DNA from: Saccharofermentans sp.
GTDB taxonomy: Bacteria > Bacillota_A > Clostridia > Saccharofermentanales > Saccharofermentanaceae
Direction: 5' to 3'
Length of the DNA: 63,454 bases
Assembly (NCBI GenBank): GCA_024692105.1
Contig: JAILMZ010000135.1
Coordinates: 1-63,454 of the forward strand
A program made the translations under genes and the position numbers. The stretch's first letter is position 1; every line of letters starts with the position of its first letter. This document shows positions 52,703 through 61,247 of this stretch, piece by piece. The notes beneath the pieces are model-generated. The model made no database searches, was not told the origin of the DNA, and worked only from the letters and a program-made list of their open reading frames with translations.

Positions 52703-53327
52703 CTTCGCTCACCTCGTTTCCATCGGTATTCCAGGTTATCTCATACTGGGCATCAACAGTAGTCACACCATAGTATGCATCTTCTTCCTGGTTGGATATC
52801 TCGAGTTTTACATAGTAGATCCTGTCATCGTCCTGCAAGATTTTCAGGACAGAGGCAACTGTAGTAAAATCAGCCTGATTAGCCGTAATGCTGATAGCGT
52901 TATCTGAAGATACTGTTACCGATATATCATCCATATACGGAAGGATATCTTCATTTAGCATATCGATGATATCTTTGCGGTTAGAGTACTGTGCCTCTTC
53001 GTCCGTGTAGTACATCTCAACACGGGAATTATATTCCGCCTGAACATCTGACAAGGCTTCGGACTTTTCCTTCCAGTCAGCAAGTTCTTCCTGAGCCTGA
53101 TTATATGCTCTTTCTGCAGCATCTATCTTCTGAAGCTGTCTGATAACGCCAAAATAGATGAACACCAAAAGAGCAGCCATAAACAAAGTAAACACCAGAA
53201 GTGCTTTGCCGTCAGAATGTTTCTTCTCGTCCTTGATGAAGTTGATAACTTCCTTATCGGGGTACTTGATCTTCTTGGAACCGCCGATAGGCTTATTCAA
53301 CACATTGCCTTGAACATTATTACTCAT
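52695..53327 (-). CDS. PilN-like type IV pilus assembly protein
   Basis: A 210-residue bitopic protein: cytoplasmic tail of about 45 residues including basic KKIKYPDKEVINF, one helix (about 45-65), coiled coil (about 67-115) and an alpha/beta domain. The N-terminal tail would bind PilM, as in PilM-PilN complexes, although the usual INLLP motif is not seen. Overlaps with both neighbours (eight bases each) indicate coupling. Confidence 0.72.
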   Translation of the reverse strand: MSNNVQGNVLNKPIGGSKKIKYPDKEVINFIKDEKKHSDGKALLVFTLFMAALLVFIYFGVIRQLQKIDAAERAYNQAQEELADWKEKSEALSDVQAEYNSRVEMYYTDEEAQYSNRKDIIDMLNEDILPYMDDISVTVSSDNAISITANQADFTTVASVLKILQDDDRIYYVKLEISNQEEDAYYGVTTVDAQYEITWNTDGNEVSEDA

Positions 53328-54318
53328 ACTTACCTCCCAGCTTCATTCCGATAGCGACAGCTGCGAGTCCGTCGTTAAGTGAGTCGTGAATGTTGTATTT
53401 ATGATCATTGCCGAGGAACTTGATTATGTTGAGAGGCACTGCTGCCTTGATTGCATCCTCGAACTGTCTGTATCTCGCGCCACCGCCGTAGATATAGAAA
53501 TTATCAAGCGTATTCTCGGGATTCTCGAATGTATAGTAATTGACGGCTCTCATGACTTCAACTGCGATACTGTCGAAGATGCCTCTTACCTGATCAGAAT
53601 CAAGGACTCCCTTATCGTTGTCTCTCATTCGCATCCTGGCAACATTGGCATCACACTTTAGGAATGCCCCTGCTGCAGCTTCGACATGAGACATACCAAG
53701 CTCGATCGTTCTTGTAAGGTCATACACACCACCTTTGTATATATCGATTTTGGAATACTCATAGCCGAGATCAAGAGTCGCAAAATCCTTATCCTTATCG
53801 AATGGGGAGATAACCTGGACCAACTTGCCTGTAGCGATGACACGGGGAGCAGCCTTTACGAGCCTGAAACCCTTCCTTGCGAACAGATCCTTAAGTTTAT
53901 CTATTGTCTCTCTGCTGACACATACAGCAGTCATATCAAGTAATTCTCTGCCTTCGTCATTTAACGTTCCGATGATCGAATAATCGTATATATAATCTTC
54001 AGTGTTTTCCTTGACTATATCGTGGAATTCATAAGGAAGATTGACATTAAGTTGCTGCTCCGTCATAACCGGAAGTTTAAGTCTTCTGATGAAACATTGC
54101 GAATCCGGGATTACCAGAGCCACATTATGTGTCTTGAAGCGCTTTCTCACTGCATCGTGAAGGAAATCTCCCAATGCTTCGAATGCGACAATCTCCTCGC
54201 CCCTGACGAGGTTGCCGGGCATATCGAAGGTATCAAAATCCTTCAGACTTCCGCCCTTCCACTCAGCCGCTTTAAGGCTGTAGTTGCCGATATCGATTCC
54301 AAGTACATTCTTACCCAA
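53320..54318 (-). CDS. pilM: PilM, actin-like pilus assembly ATPase
   Basis: A 332-residue actin-fold protein with VLGIDIGNYSLKAAEW (phosphate 1), FATLDLGYEYSKIDIY (phosphate 2) and FYIYGGGARYRQFEDAI (adenosine site). PilM sits on the cytoplasmic side and binds the PilN tail to build the inner-membrane platform. It starts four bases after the prepilin peptidase stop. Confidence 0.9.
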   Translation of the reverse strand: MGKNVLGIDIGNYSLKAAEWKGGSLKDFDTFDMPGNLVRGEEIVAFEALGDFLHDAVRKRFKTHNVALVIPDSQCFIRRLKLPVMTEQQLNVNLPYEFHDIVKENTEDYIYDYSIIGTLNDEGRELLDMTAVCVSRETIDKLKDLFARKGFRLVKAAPRVIATGKLVQVISPFDKDKDFATLDLGYEYSKIDIYKGGVYDLTRTIELGMSHVEAAAGAFLKCDANVARMRMRDNDKGVLDSDQVRGIFDSIAVEVMRAVNYYTFENPENTLDNFYIYGGGARYRQFEDAIKAAVPLNIIKFLGNDHKYNIHDSLNDGLAAVAIGMKLGGKYE

Positions 54319-54322
54319 AACC

Positions 54323-55123
54323 TTATCCTCCTATCAGACCAAAATACATATTTAGAAGAGTGCCTCCGAATACAAGGCTTATTATCGTAGCAATTGATAT
54401 AGCAGGTGCAAACGCTATCTTTTTCTTGCGTCCTACAGCTGCGATGATGAGACCAATCAGACTTGCAAGGAACAAAGTAAGTAAACCTTTGTAAAGACCT
54501 GTAAACAGCATGCAACAGGCAAAAAGTTTGATATCTCCCATTCCGATACTCTGCTTCTTAAGGACCTTATTAAGAATAGCCATGACAATGAGCATCATTC
54601 CTGCGATGACAGCAACTGCAATGATACCATCCAGAGCATATGCCTGAGTGTCAGGCATTAAACCCACAAAGAGGATCCACACGATCAGCATGGCAAGAAG
54701 GAAGCCGTCAGGTATGATGTTATTATCGTAGTCAGCCAGAGAGAGACCCAGAAGGATTACCTCCAGAACAAGTGTCTGAAGAACGACCGGATCTACCGCC
54801 ATATTAAAGGCCAGAGTACCGGCAAACACCAATCCGAGAACTATCTCGAAGATAACATCTCTTGCCGGCACCTTTGCACCGCAGTATCTGCACTTACCTT
54901 TAAGAGCAAGCCAGGATACGATCGGTATCAGATCGAGCATAGATAATTCATGTTTACACGAATCACAATGGCTGTGACCCTTTGTCCAATCTTCGCCGAT
55001 TACCACGCGGCAAGCCGTGCATGTGATAAAACTTGCGAACACTGCTCCGAAGCAGAATGCTATCACGAGCAGGTATACTGTCGCAAACATATTATCGGCA
55101 AATAACGGATAAACAAGATTCAA
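54323..55123 (-). CDS. pilD: Prepilin peptidase (A24 aspartic)
   Basis: A 266-residue bifunctional membrane peptidase/N-methylase that cuts prepilins after the Gly before the hydrophobic helix. It has the two CxxC pairs of the methylase domain (HCDSCKHE and CRYCGAK) and both catalytic Asp segments, LADYDNNIIPD (about 129) and GMGDIKLF (about 196). The start is a TTG at 55123, ten bases after GGAGGG; an ATG eleven codons inside is the alternative. Confidence 0.93.
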   Translation of the reverse strand: MNLVYPLFADNMFATVYLLVIAFCFGAVFASFITCTACRVVIGEDWTKGHSHCDSCKHELSMLDLIPIVSWLALKGKCRYCGAKVPARDVIFEIVLGLVFAGTLAFNMAVDPVVLQTLVLEVILLGLSLADYDNNIIPDGFLLAMLIVWILFVGLMPDTQAYALDGIIAVAVIAGMMLIVMAILNKVLKKQSIGMGDIKLFACCMLFTGLYKGLLTLFLASLIGLIIAAVGRKKKIAFAPAISIATIISLVFGGTLLNMYFGLIGG

Positions 55124-55139
55124 GAATTACGGCCCTCCA

Positions 55140-56351
55140 TCAGAACAGATCGTACATAGTAAACATCGGCAGATAGATTGAGATGACGATGAATCCGGCA
55201 AACAGTGCAAGGAAGATCATCATGGCAGGCTCTACCTTTGACAATGCCTTCTGTGTTGCATTATCGTATTCAGCCGTGTAATAAGCTGCGATTGTATGAA
55301 GTGATACTTCAACAGAACCGGTCTTCTCACCTACAGCTATCATGGTCTTCATGATGTCAGGGAAATATGGACATTGGTTCATAGCTTCGACCATGGTCTT
55401 ACCTGTCCTTATCTTATCAGACATCGCAAATACTTCACGTTTGAATATATAATTGTCCATTACCTTTGCGGTCGTATCTATAGCCTTGTCTACAAGGATG
55501 CCGGATGCCATAAGAGAAGATAAAGTATCTGCGAACTGTTCACATGCATGGAGTGTCTGGATATTACCGATGACCGGGATCTTAAGTGACACCTTTGACC
55601 ACCAAAGTTTGCCCTGCTCATTATGAGTAATGATCTTAAATGCTATGAATACAATCGCAAATCCTATAAAGATACCCAGCCAATAGTTCTGGAAGAACTG
55701 CGATGTGGCAATAAGTATCCTTGTAATGAGCGGTAGTTCGCCGCCCATGTCAGCAAAAGTCTGCGTTAGCTGTGGTACGACGAACGCCATGATAACAATC
55801 AAAACGACGATTGCAACGCAAAGGACAAAGATAGGATATGACAAAGCGGACTTGAGTTTTTTCTTTACCTTATCAGACTTAAGATAGAAAGTCTCCAAAG
55901 CTTCAAATGACTTTACAAGAGTACCTGATACCTCACCTGCCCTTATCGTCTCAAAGAATGTAACAGGAAAATCCGGACAGTTCTTCTCAAATGATTTGGC
56001 AATTGAGTTACCCTGATTAATATCTTCAGAGGTCTTCGTAAGTTGCTTCTTGATCTTCTTATTCTTGGTCTGCTCGGCAACCATAGTCATACACTGTCCG
56101 ATGGAAACACCTGACTTCAGGATTATCGCACACTGCTGACAAAGAAGTGCCAGATCCAGATTCGAGAAGCTCTTCGTTAGTTCGAATCCGAGAATGTCAT
56201 CGAGCTTTGTCTTCTTGATCAAAGTGCAGGTCTCTACGATTGGATAGTTGACCTTTATCTTGCTTATTGCATCATACTGATCAGATGCTTCTACAACACC
56301 TTTGTGCTTACTTCCGTCATAAGCCTGAGCTGTATACTTATAAGATTCCAA
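55140..56351 (-). CDS. pilC: Type IV pilus inner-membrane platform protein
   Basis: A 403-residue GspF/PilC protein with two repeated cytoplasmic helical domains and three membrane helices (about 170-195, 215-240, 375-398). KKLKSALSYPIFVLCVAIVV is the family signature around the first helix, and EPAMMIFLALFAGFIVISIYLPMF ends the protein. PilC couples the PilB motor to the growing pilus. AAGGAGAA precedes the ATG. It lies 13 bases after pilB. Confidence 0.94.
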   Translation of the reverse strand: MESYKYTAQAYDGSKHKGVVEASDQYDAISKIKVNYPIVETCTLIKKTKLDDILGFELTKSFSNLDLALLCQQCAIILKSGVSIGQCMTMVAEQTKNKKIKKQLTKTSEDINQGNSIAKSFEKNCPDFPVTFFETIRAGEVSGTLVKSFEALETFYLKSDKVKKKLKSALSYPIFVLCVAIVVLIVIMAFVVPQLTQTFADMGGELPLITRILIATSQFFQNYWLGIFIGFAIVFIAFKIITHNEQGKLWWSKVSLKIPVIGNIQTLHACEQFADTLSSLMASGILVDKAIDTTAKVMDNYIFKREVFAMSDKIRTGKTMVEAMNQCPYFPDIMKTMIAVGEKTGSVEVSLHTIAAYYTAEYDNATQKALSKVEPAMMIFLALFAGFIVISIYLPMFTMYDLF

Positions 56352-56364
56352 GACTTATTCTCCT

Positions 56365-58050
56365 TTATTCAATGGTAGGTATGACCTTAAGCAATTCTTC
56401 AGGGGTCGTCTCGCCCTGACGCACAAGATCACGGCCGTTCTCTATCATCGATGTAAAGCCTGTCTTGGCAAGATATCTGCGGAGTTCAGATCCATTCTTA
56501 CCTTCGCTTATCGCATCTCTGAGTTCTGCATTGATAGCCAGGATCTCAAAGACACCGGTTCTTCCTCTGAAGCCTGAACCGAAGCACCTCTCACAACCTT
56601 TTCCTTTATAGAATACAGTACCGTCATCCTGCATTCCGATGAGCGAAAGAGTGAACGGATCGGGCTTAACGGGCATCTTACAGTTCGGGCAGACCTTACG
56701 GACAAGTCTCTGCGAGATAACGCCTCTCAGAGAACCTGCGATAAGATACGGCTCAGCGCCCATATCACGAAGTCTGTCGATAGCGGATATCGCATCCTCT
56801 GTATGGATGGTCGAGAGTACCAGGTGTCCTGTCATAGCAGCTCTCATCGCGATCTCAGCCGTCTCACCGTCACGGATCTCACCGACGCAGATGATATCTG
56901 GGTCCTGTCTGAGGCAGGATCTTAATGCACTTGCGAATGTAAGACCTGTCTTCTCATTTATGGCTACCTGCGTAACACCTGCGATCTGGAACTCAACCGG
57001 GTCTTCAAGTGAGATAATATTAACGGTCTCATCAATGAGCTCGTGGATCATCGTATAGAGAGTTGATGTCTTACCGGAACCCGTAGGACCTACGATGAGA
57101 ATGATACCTGCAGAGTTCTTAAGAATCCTGTCGAATCTCTCATTATCCCTCTCAGTGATTCCGATAGCATGGCGATTCAGTGTATTCATCTCACGCATGA
57201 GGATTCTTATAACGACCTTCTCACCAAAGATGGTAGGAAGTGTATTAAGTCGCAGGTCGACTTGTGTTCCGTCCTGACGCTTAACGACAGCACGACCATC
57301 CTGAGGGATACGTCTCTCAGTAATATTCATTCCTGCCATGACCTTGAGTCTGGAGATGACCGAATTCTGAAGCTCTCTCGGAACATCCATCATGGTATTG
57401 AGTCTTCCGTCGACTCTTATCCTGACCTTCATCTCCTTCTCATAAGGCTCAAAGTGGATATCAGAAGCCTTCTCGGCTATAGCTCTCTCGATAAGTGAGT
57501 TAACGAGCTTGACTGTAGGAGCAGCTGTCTCGTCATCACTTGCAGCCATCTCATCGCTTAATTCGTCGACTGTAACGGTGGTCTGTTCTTCCTTCATCTG
57601 CTCGATGGCGCGGGCTGCACCCTCGTTCTCATAAAGGACAGACAGAGCTCTCGTGATGGCATCGTAGTATGCAATCATGGGGATAACGCGGCGTCCGGTC
57701 ATCTGACGGACAGCCTCGACCGCACGGAAGTTCATAGGATCTTCCATTGCAATATAAAGATTATTACCTTCGAGCTTAACAGGGATAAGCCTATATGTGC
57801 GGGCGGTGTCTTTGGGGACGATCTCAGTAAGTGTCGGGTCAATGCTCGCCTTGTTAAGGTCGATGAATTCGACGCCAAGCTGCATCCTCAGCGTCTCAAC
57901 GAACTGCTTCTCGGTGATGATTCCCTCGTCGATAAGATAGGTACCGAGTCTCTTTCCGGTCTCTTTTTGTCCTACAAGCGCTGCTTGCAGCTGTTCTTCT
58001 GTAATCGCGCCGGAATCGACCAGCATCTCACCCAATCTCTTGTTCTTCAC
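56365..58050 (-). CDS. pilB: Type IV pilus extension ATPase
   Basis: A 561-residue GspE/PilB motor. The N-terminal N1/MshEN region (about 1-150) may bind c-di-GMP in some homologues. The core has GPTGSGKTSTLY (Walker A, about 321), an Asp box, Walker B in CVGEIRDGETAEIA, a His box in STIHTEDA and a tetracysteine zinc site (CPNC ... CERCFGSG) that distinguishes PilB from PilT. The start is a GTG at 58050, eleven bases after GGAGGAG. Confidence 0.94.
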   Translation of the reverse strand: MKNKRLGEMLVDSGAITEEQLQAALVGQKETGKRLGTYLIDEGIITEKQFVETLRMQLGVEFIDLNKASIDPTLTEIVPKDTARTYRLIPVKLEGNNLYIAMEDPMNFRAVEAVRQMTGRRVIPMIAYYDAITRALSVLYENEGAARAIEQMKEEQTTVTVDELSDEMAASDDETAAPTVKLVNSLIERAIAEKASDIHFEPYEKEMKVRIRVDGRLNTMMDVPRELQNSVISRLKVMAGMNITERRIPQDGRAVVKRQDGTQVDLRLNTLPTIFGEKVVIRILMREMNTLNRHAIGITERDNERFDRILKNSAGIILIVGPTGSGKTSTLYTMIHELIDETVNIISLEDPVEFQIAGVTQVAINEKTGLTFASALRSCLRQDPDIICVGEIRDGETAEIAMRAAMTGHLVLSTIHTEDAISAIDRLRDMGAEPYLIAGSLRGVISQRLVRKVCPNCKMPVKPDPFTLSLIGMQDDGTVFYKGKGCERCFGSGFRGRTGVFEILAINAELRDAISEGKNGSELRRYLAKTGFTSMIENGRDLVRQGETTPEELLKVIPTIE

Positions 58051-58075
58051 TTCTGTTACTGCTCCTCCTCAAATT

Positions 58076-58768
58076 TTACGGATTGCTATTGGTATAAGGC
58101 ATTAAGACATCAGGACAAACCTTCAGTTCCTGAGACATGATCACTTCGTTAGGATTATTGGCATCAACAATCTCTATAGTCAAAGTAAAAATCTTATCTG
58201 CATCACTGTAATAGATCTTCCCGTCTTTTATTCTTGAATACATTCCGGTATCTTCCATAACACTCTCCGCTATTATGTATTTGACAGGATTCGCAGGAGC
58301 ACTCATTCCATTAACACTGGAAATATTTTGTGCATATTTGATCCCGACGCAGATACCTGATGGCGAATTCCAGTACTGGACTTGCGGAGATTCACCTTGC
58401 ACTTTTTCTGTTGTGACACCGGACAGATCCGAAGAGTTTTTGATCACATAATCAATGTACCTGCTTCTCATATAATAAAAATCAGAACCCAGACTGCCGT
58501 TGTTCAACGGATAATACTGCGAGCAATTCATCTCATGCGGATTCATACAATCATTAAGGTCAGCTCTGAGATAACTCGCGGTAGCTACCATGATCATATT
58601 CGCCTTGACTTGCTTATCAACCGTCTCTCTCACATGTGACACCACGACGATCCCGCCTATAGCTGCTGTTGCGACGAAGGCCATAAGCGCAATAGCGATC
58701 AGGAGTTCCGGAAGAGAGAACCCCTTTTTATCCCTATAACCGTGCCTGTAGCTAGTCATGGCTTGCAT
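58076..58768 (-). CDS. Minor pilin (prepilin N-terminal motif)
   Basis: A 230-residue prepilin with KKGFSLPELLIAIALMAFV: Gly at the cut site, Phe+1, Glu+5 and a long hydrophobic helix. The globular part (about 40-225) is not recognised. A weak GGTAACGG precedes the ATG at 58768. It would be part of the pilus tip or priming complex. Confidence 0.85.
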   Translation of the reverse strand: MQAMTSYRHGYRDKKGFSLPELLIAIALMAFVATAAIGGIVVVSHVRETVDKQVKANMIMVATASYLRADLNDCMNPHEMNCSQYYPLNNGSLGSDFYYMRSRYIDYVIKNSSDLSGVTTEKVQGESPQVQYWNSPSGICVGIKYAQNISSVNGMSAPANPVKYIIAESVMEDTGMYSRIKDGKIYYSDADKIFTLTIEIVDANNPNEVIMSQELKVCPDVLMPYTNSNP

Positions 58769-58783
58769 ATACCGTTACCTTTA

Positions 58784-59062
58784 TTATGTCCTATCCCAAT
58801 CGTGTTTATGCGGCTCCATTCCGAAATCGACCAGTTCGGGTCTAACACAGTATTCTTTGATATATTCCGCCTGATCCTCTTCATAGGCGTTAATTTTGTC
58901 AAAGTATTCCTGATATTCAGCATGCGACTTCTGCACGATATTCGTCCCGACCTTAGTTCCGGAGAAGAGCATTATCATTGCAAGCGATATTATCAGCGAG
59001 GCAACCAATGTCTCCGACAGAGATTCTCCGCTAATATACTTCTTGTCTTTATCATATCTCAT
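58784..59062 (-). CDS. Small divergent minor-pilin-like protein
   Basis: A 92-residue protein with ISGESLSETLVASLIISLAM: a Gly and a Glu five residues after it followed by a hydrophobic helix, as in PilV/GspI-like pseudopilins, but with Glu instead of Phe at +1. The C-terminal 50 residues are polar, with acidic coiled-coil character and HKHD near the end. GAGAGGTGA precedes the ATG. Confidence 0.68.
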   Translation of the reverse strand: MRYDKDKKYISGESLSETLVASLIISLAMIMLFSGTKVGTNIVQKSHAEYQEYFDKINAYEEDQAEYIKEYCVRPELVDFGMEPHKHDWDRT

Positions 59063-59101
59063 GTCTTATATCACCTCTCGCTGTCTGCGTCCCTGAAGTC
59101 T

Positions 59102-59836
59102 TCATTTTGTTCCCTTAACCACAAAACGCATAGGGATACCGTTCTTTTTGTTTGCCCATCTTATATAGAACTGCTGATTATCCGGAACCGTGTATGAATA
59201 AGTCCGCACATACGTACATTGAGAACCGTCGACTGCAGATACTGTTATCGTAAATTTTTTAAAATCCAAACCATAATCCTTATTCTTTTTCCCCAGTTCT
59301 CCGTTGGCCTTGGAACCTTGAGTTCCTTCGAAGCAGACAACAAGTTTTACAGGAGTACCGGATATCGTAACTATGAATGTCTCGGATACGTTGTAGTTCT
59401 CATCTACACCAACGAAATAAGTATTTCCATTTTTTACAACTTTATTATTATAATAAGCATGAATATAAGAAAGGATCTCATAGGTCAGATTACGCGGTTT
59501 CTGAGTCTGAAGAAAAGAATACTCTCCACCATTCTCCACGGTATAGAATGCATTGCTGAAATCATATTCCAGAAAATCACACACATAATCGATCGCATCG
59601 ACTTCGTTTTGGAAGGTAGGGTCGATATCCTGATGCGATGCAGACGACTCAGGCGTGAATTCCTGGACATCATCAGGATCAAAGTTCTTCGATACACTTA
59701 CTATAGAAGAATTTGCAACAGTCAGGATTCCGGCGCATATCAAAGAACAAAGCATAAAGAAGAACAAGGCGATCGCCAGCGAGGAGCCCTCGCTTCCTAA
59801 CTTCAGATGTGTTTTTTTCCTCAAATTCCTTCTCAT
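59102..59836 (-). CDS. PilX-like pilus-associated protein without a standard cleavage motif
   Basis: A 244-residue protein with a basic start and one hydrophobic helix (about 18-42, EGSSLAIALFFFMLCSLI), like PilX/GspK-type minor pilins, which often have a degenerate prepilin motif lacking Glu+5. The rest is extracytoplasmic and not recognised; it contains PTFQNEVDAIDYVCDFLEY and an Ig-like C-terminal half. Its start overlaps the upstream pilin by four bases (ATGA). Confidence 0.62.
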   Translation of the reverse strand: MRRNLRKKTHLKLGSEGSSLAIALFFFMLCSLICAGILTVANSSIVSVSKNFDPDDVQEFTPESSASHQDIDPTFQNEVDAIDYVCDFLEYDFSNAFYTVENGGEYSFLQTQKPRNLTYEILSYIHAYYNNKVVKNGNTYFVGVDENYNVSETFIVTISGTPVKLVVCFEGTQGSKANGELGKKNKDYGLDFKKFTITVSAVDGSQCTYVRTYSYTVPDNQQFYIRWANKKNGIPMRFVVKGTK

Positions 59837-60384
59837 GATGATCCACCTCGTTTAAGCAGCGACCCGGCCGAATACCAATCCAGAAAAATCGCAGGTTCTT
59901 CCAGAGTTCCTTTACTGTAAGGAGCATTAATGCCGGACGGATAATCGTAATATCTTCCGTCGAAGGTAACGAGTATCACAGAATCCGAATAATCGAACAA
60001 CTGCGGTACATTATGTCCGTACCGTTCGATGGTCGAGGCGTATTCACCCGTAAATCCGTCCACTCCGGCATATGAATTGATCACATATACGGCTCCGTTT
60101 GCTTCATCATAAAGAAAAGTACAGATACCATTTTCAGTTATATCCACAGTCTTGCCATTGCTGTCTTTTCCGGAATAGAAAGCGGCAACAGCTGCAGCTT
60201 TGGCAGCGAGTTCCTGTTCTTCGACCTGTTTGCTCTGCTGATTCTTCATATTGGAAGCAAATGCCGGGACGCTGATCGCCGCAAGCACCACAACGATAGC
60301 CACAACGATCAGGACCTCTGCAAGAGTGAAGCCTTTCAGATTCAATTTGTTCCCATTCTTCCTGATCATATCTCGTCCGTCCAT
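59833..60384 (-). CDS. Minor pilin with canonical prepilin motif
   Basis: A 183-residue prepilin with LNLKGFTLAEVLIVVAIVVV (Gly, Phe+1, Glu+5) and the SVPAF continuation of the pilin helix. The globular domain is small and unknown. The start at 60384 lacks a strong ribosome site; an ATG five codons later (60369) is possible. A TATAAT box about 25 bases upstream (60408-60413) suggests a promoter at this point, separate from the major pilin. Confidence 0.85.
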   Translation of the reverse strand: MDGRDMIRKNGNKLNLKGFTLAEVLIVVAIVVVLAAISVPAFASNMKNQQSKQVEEQELAAKAAAVAAFYSGKDSNGKTVDITENGICTFLYDEANGAVYVINSYAGVDGFTGEYASTIERYGHNVPQLFDYSDSVILVTFDGRYYDYPSGINAPYSKGTLEEPAIFLDWYSAGSLLKRGGSS

Positions 60385-60472
60385 GTCGGTTCTTTATGTT
60401 ATTAATAATTATAATACAAACTTCTCTAATTTACTTTAGGTTTGTGTAACAATTGGATTGCCGGTTTTTCTA

Positions 60473-60504
60473 AAACAAGAGCGGAGGTCTTCCGACCTCC
60501 GCAC
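60473..60504 (-). terminator. Terminator after the major pilin gene
   Basis: On the minus strand GTGCGGAGGTC and GACCTCCGCTC form a stem with a four-base loop, followed by TTGTTTTAG. It probably lets only part of the transcription continue into the downstream pilus genes. Confidence 0.85.
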
Positions 60505-60538
60505 TCACTCTTTAATCAATTAATCAAAGAAACTGTTT

Positions 60539-60943
60539 TTAGCTGAAATAGATTGTTGTGTCTAAGGATCCATCGGAACCACTATAATCAACTGATGTGT
60601 TTCCATTAGCATCAACTGTTACAGTTACACCAATCTTATCAGCAACATTGTCCTTAGGATCATCAGCATCAGTTGTTGTAACTGCAGCTGTCTTCTCAGT
60701 AGCTACACCCGTTTCTACATCATATTCATAATATGTTGTAGCTGTCTTCTCATCATCGAGGAACTGTGCAACTGCTGCTGCCTTAGCTGCTCTTGCGTTA
60801 GCCTGGTTTGTAGCAACCTTGGACTTTCTGAGCTGAGCTGAGAAGATCGGAATTGAAATACCTACGAGTACACCGATGATAGCTACAACGATGAGGAGCT
60901 CTGCGAGTGTGAAGCCCTTCTTGCTAGTTCTAATCTTTTTCAT
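60539..60943 (-). CDS. pilA: Major type IV pilin
   Basis: A 134-residue prepilin: KKGFTLAELLIVVAIIGVLV has Gly at the cut site, Phe+1 and Glu+5, and the helix continues as SIPIF and the Ala-rich NARAAKAAAVAQF. The small C-terminal domain is rich in Thr, Val and Asp and has no Cys pair. AAAGGAG is an excellent ribosome site. Its own consensus promoter and a terminator behind it suit a highly expressed structural subunit. Confidence 0.9.
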   Translation of the reverse strand: MKKIRTSKKGFTLAELLIVVAIIGVLVGISIPIFSAQLRKSKVATNQANARAAKAAAVAQFLDDEKTATTYYEYDVETGVATEKTAAVTTTDADDPKDNVADKIGVTVTVDANGNTSVDYSGSDGSLDTTIYFS

Positions 60944-61247
60944 AATCTTTCTCCTTTCGAATCCGTTATTTCAGATTGTGTTAGGGGGTCACCCTTGATT
61001 GATAGTTTGATTGTATTCGTCTGCCATATTGTTGTCAATATTGCCCAAATTTATTTCAATTTTAGTTAACTGCGCGTTCAAAATTTACGGTTTCGTCGTA
61101 ACAGTCTGGTAATCTACCCCCTATTTGTGAATGCGTTTATGAACAAAATGCACCCGGAGGTTTTGTGCGTTTCGTTTGTAATATGGTTGTAATAATGAAA
61201 ACAAAGAGTGTTAACATAAAAAAGATGATTACTTAGGAGGTTTTGTT
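60944..61247. other. Divergent intergenic region between pilA and uraA
   Basis: The 304 bases contain the pilA promoter, a leader of about 60 bases for pilA with a tiny GGGTGACCC hairpin, and the uraA upstream region. The latter ends with AGGAGG but shows no clear -35/-10 pair and no recognisable PyrR or purine riboswitch structure. No gene is seen. Confidence 0.6.
61010..61038 (-). promoter_or_regulatory. Consensus promoter of pilA
   Basis: On the minus strand a perfect TTGACA (61033-61038) and TACAAT (61010-61015) are separated by 17 bases. This is the best-matching housekeeping promoter seen in the window. Confidence 0.8.

Noticed and set aside
61039..61247. Possible pyrimidine or purine riboswitch before uraA
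   Set aside because: No PyrR-type stem with the conserved loop and no purine-type three-way junction could be drawn; only a weak ACAAAA/TTTTGT pairing was seen.
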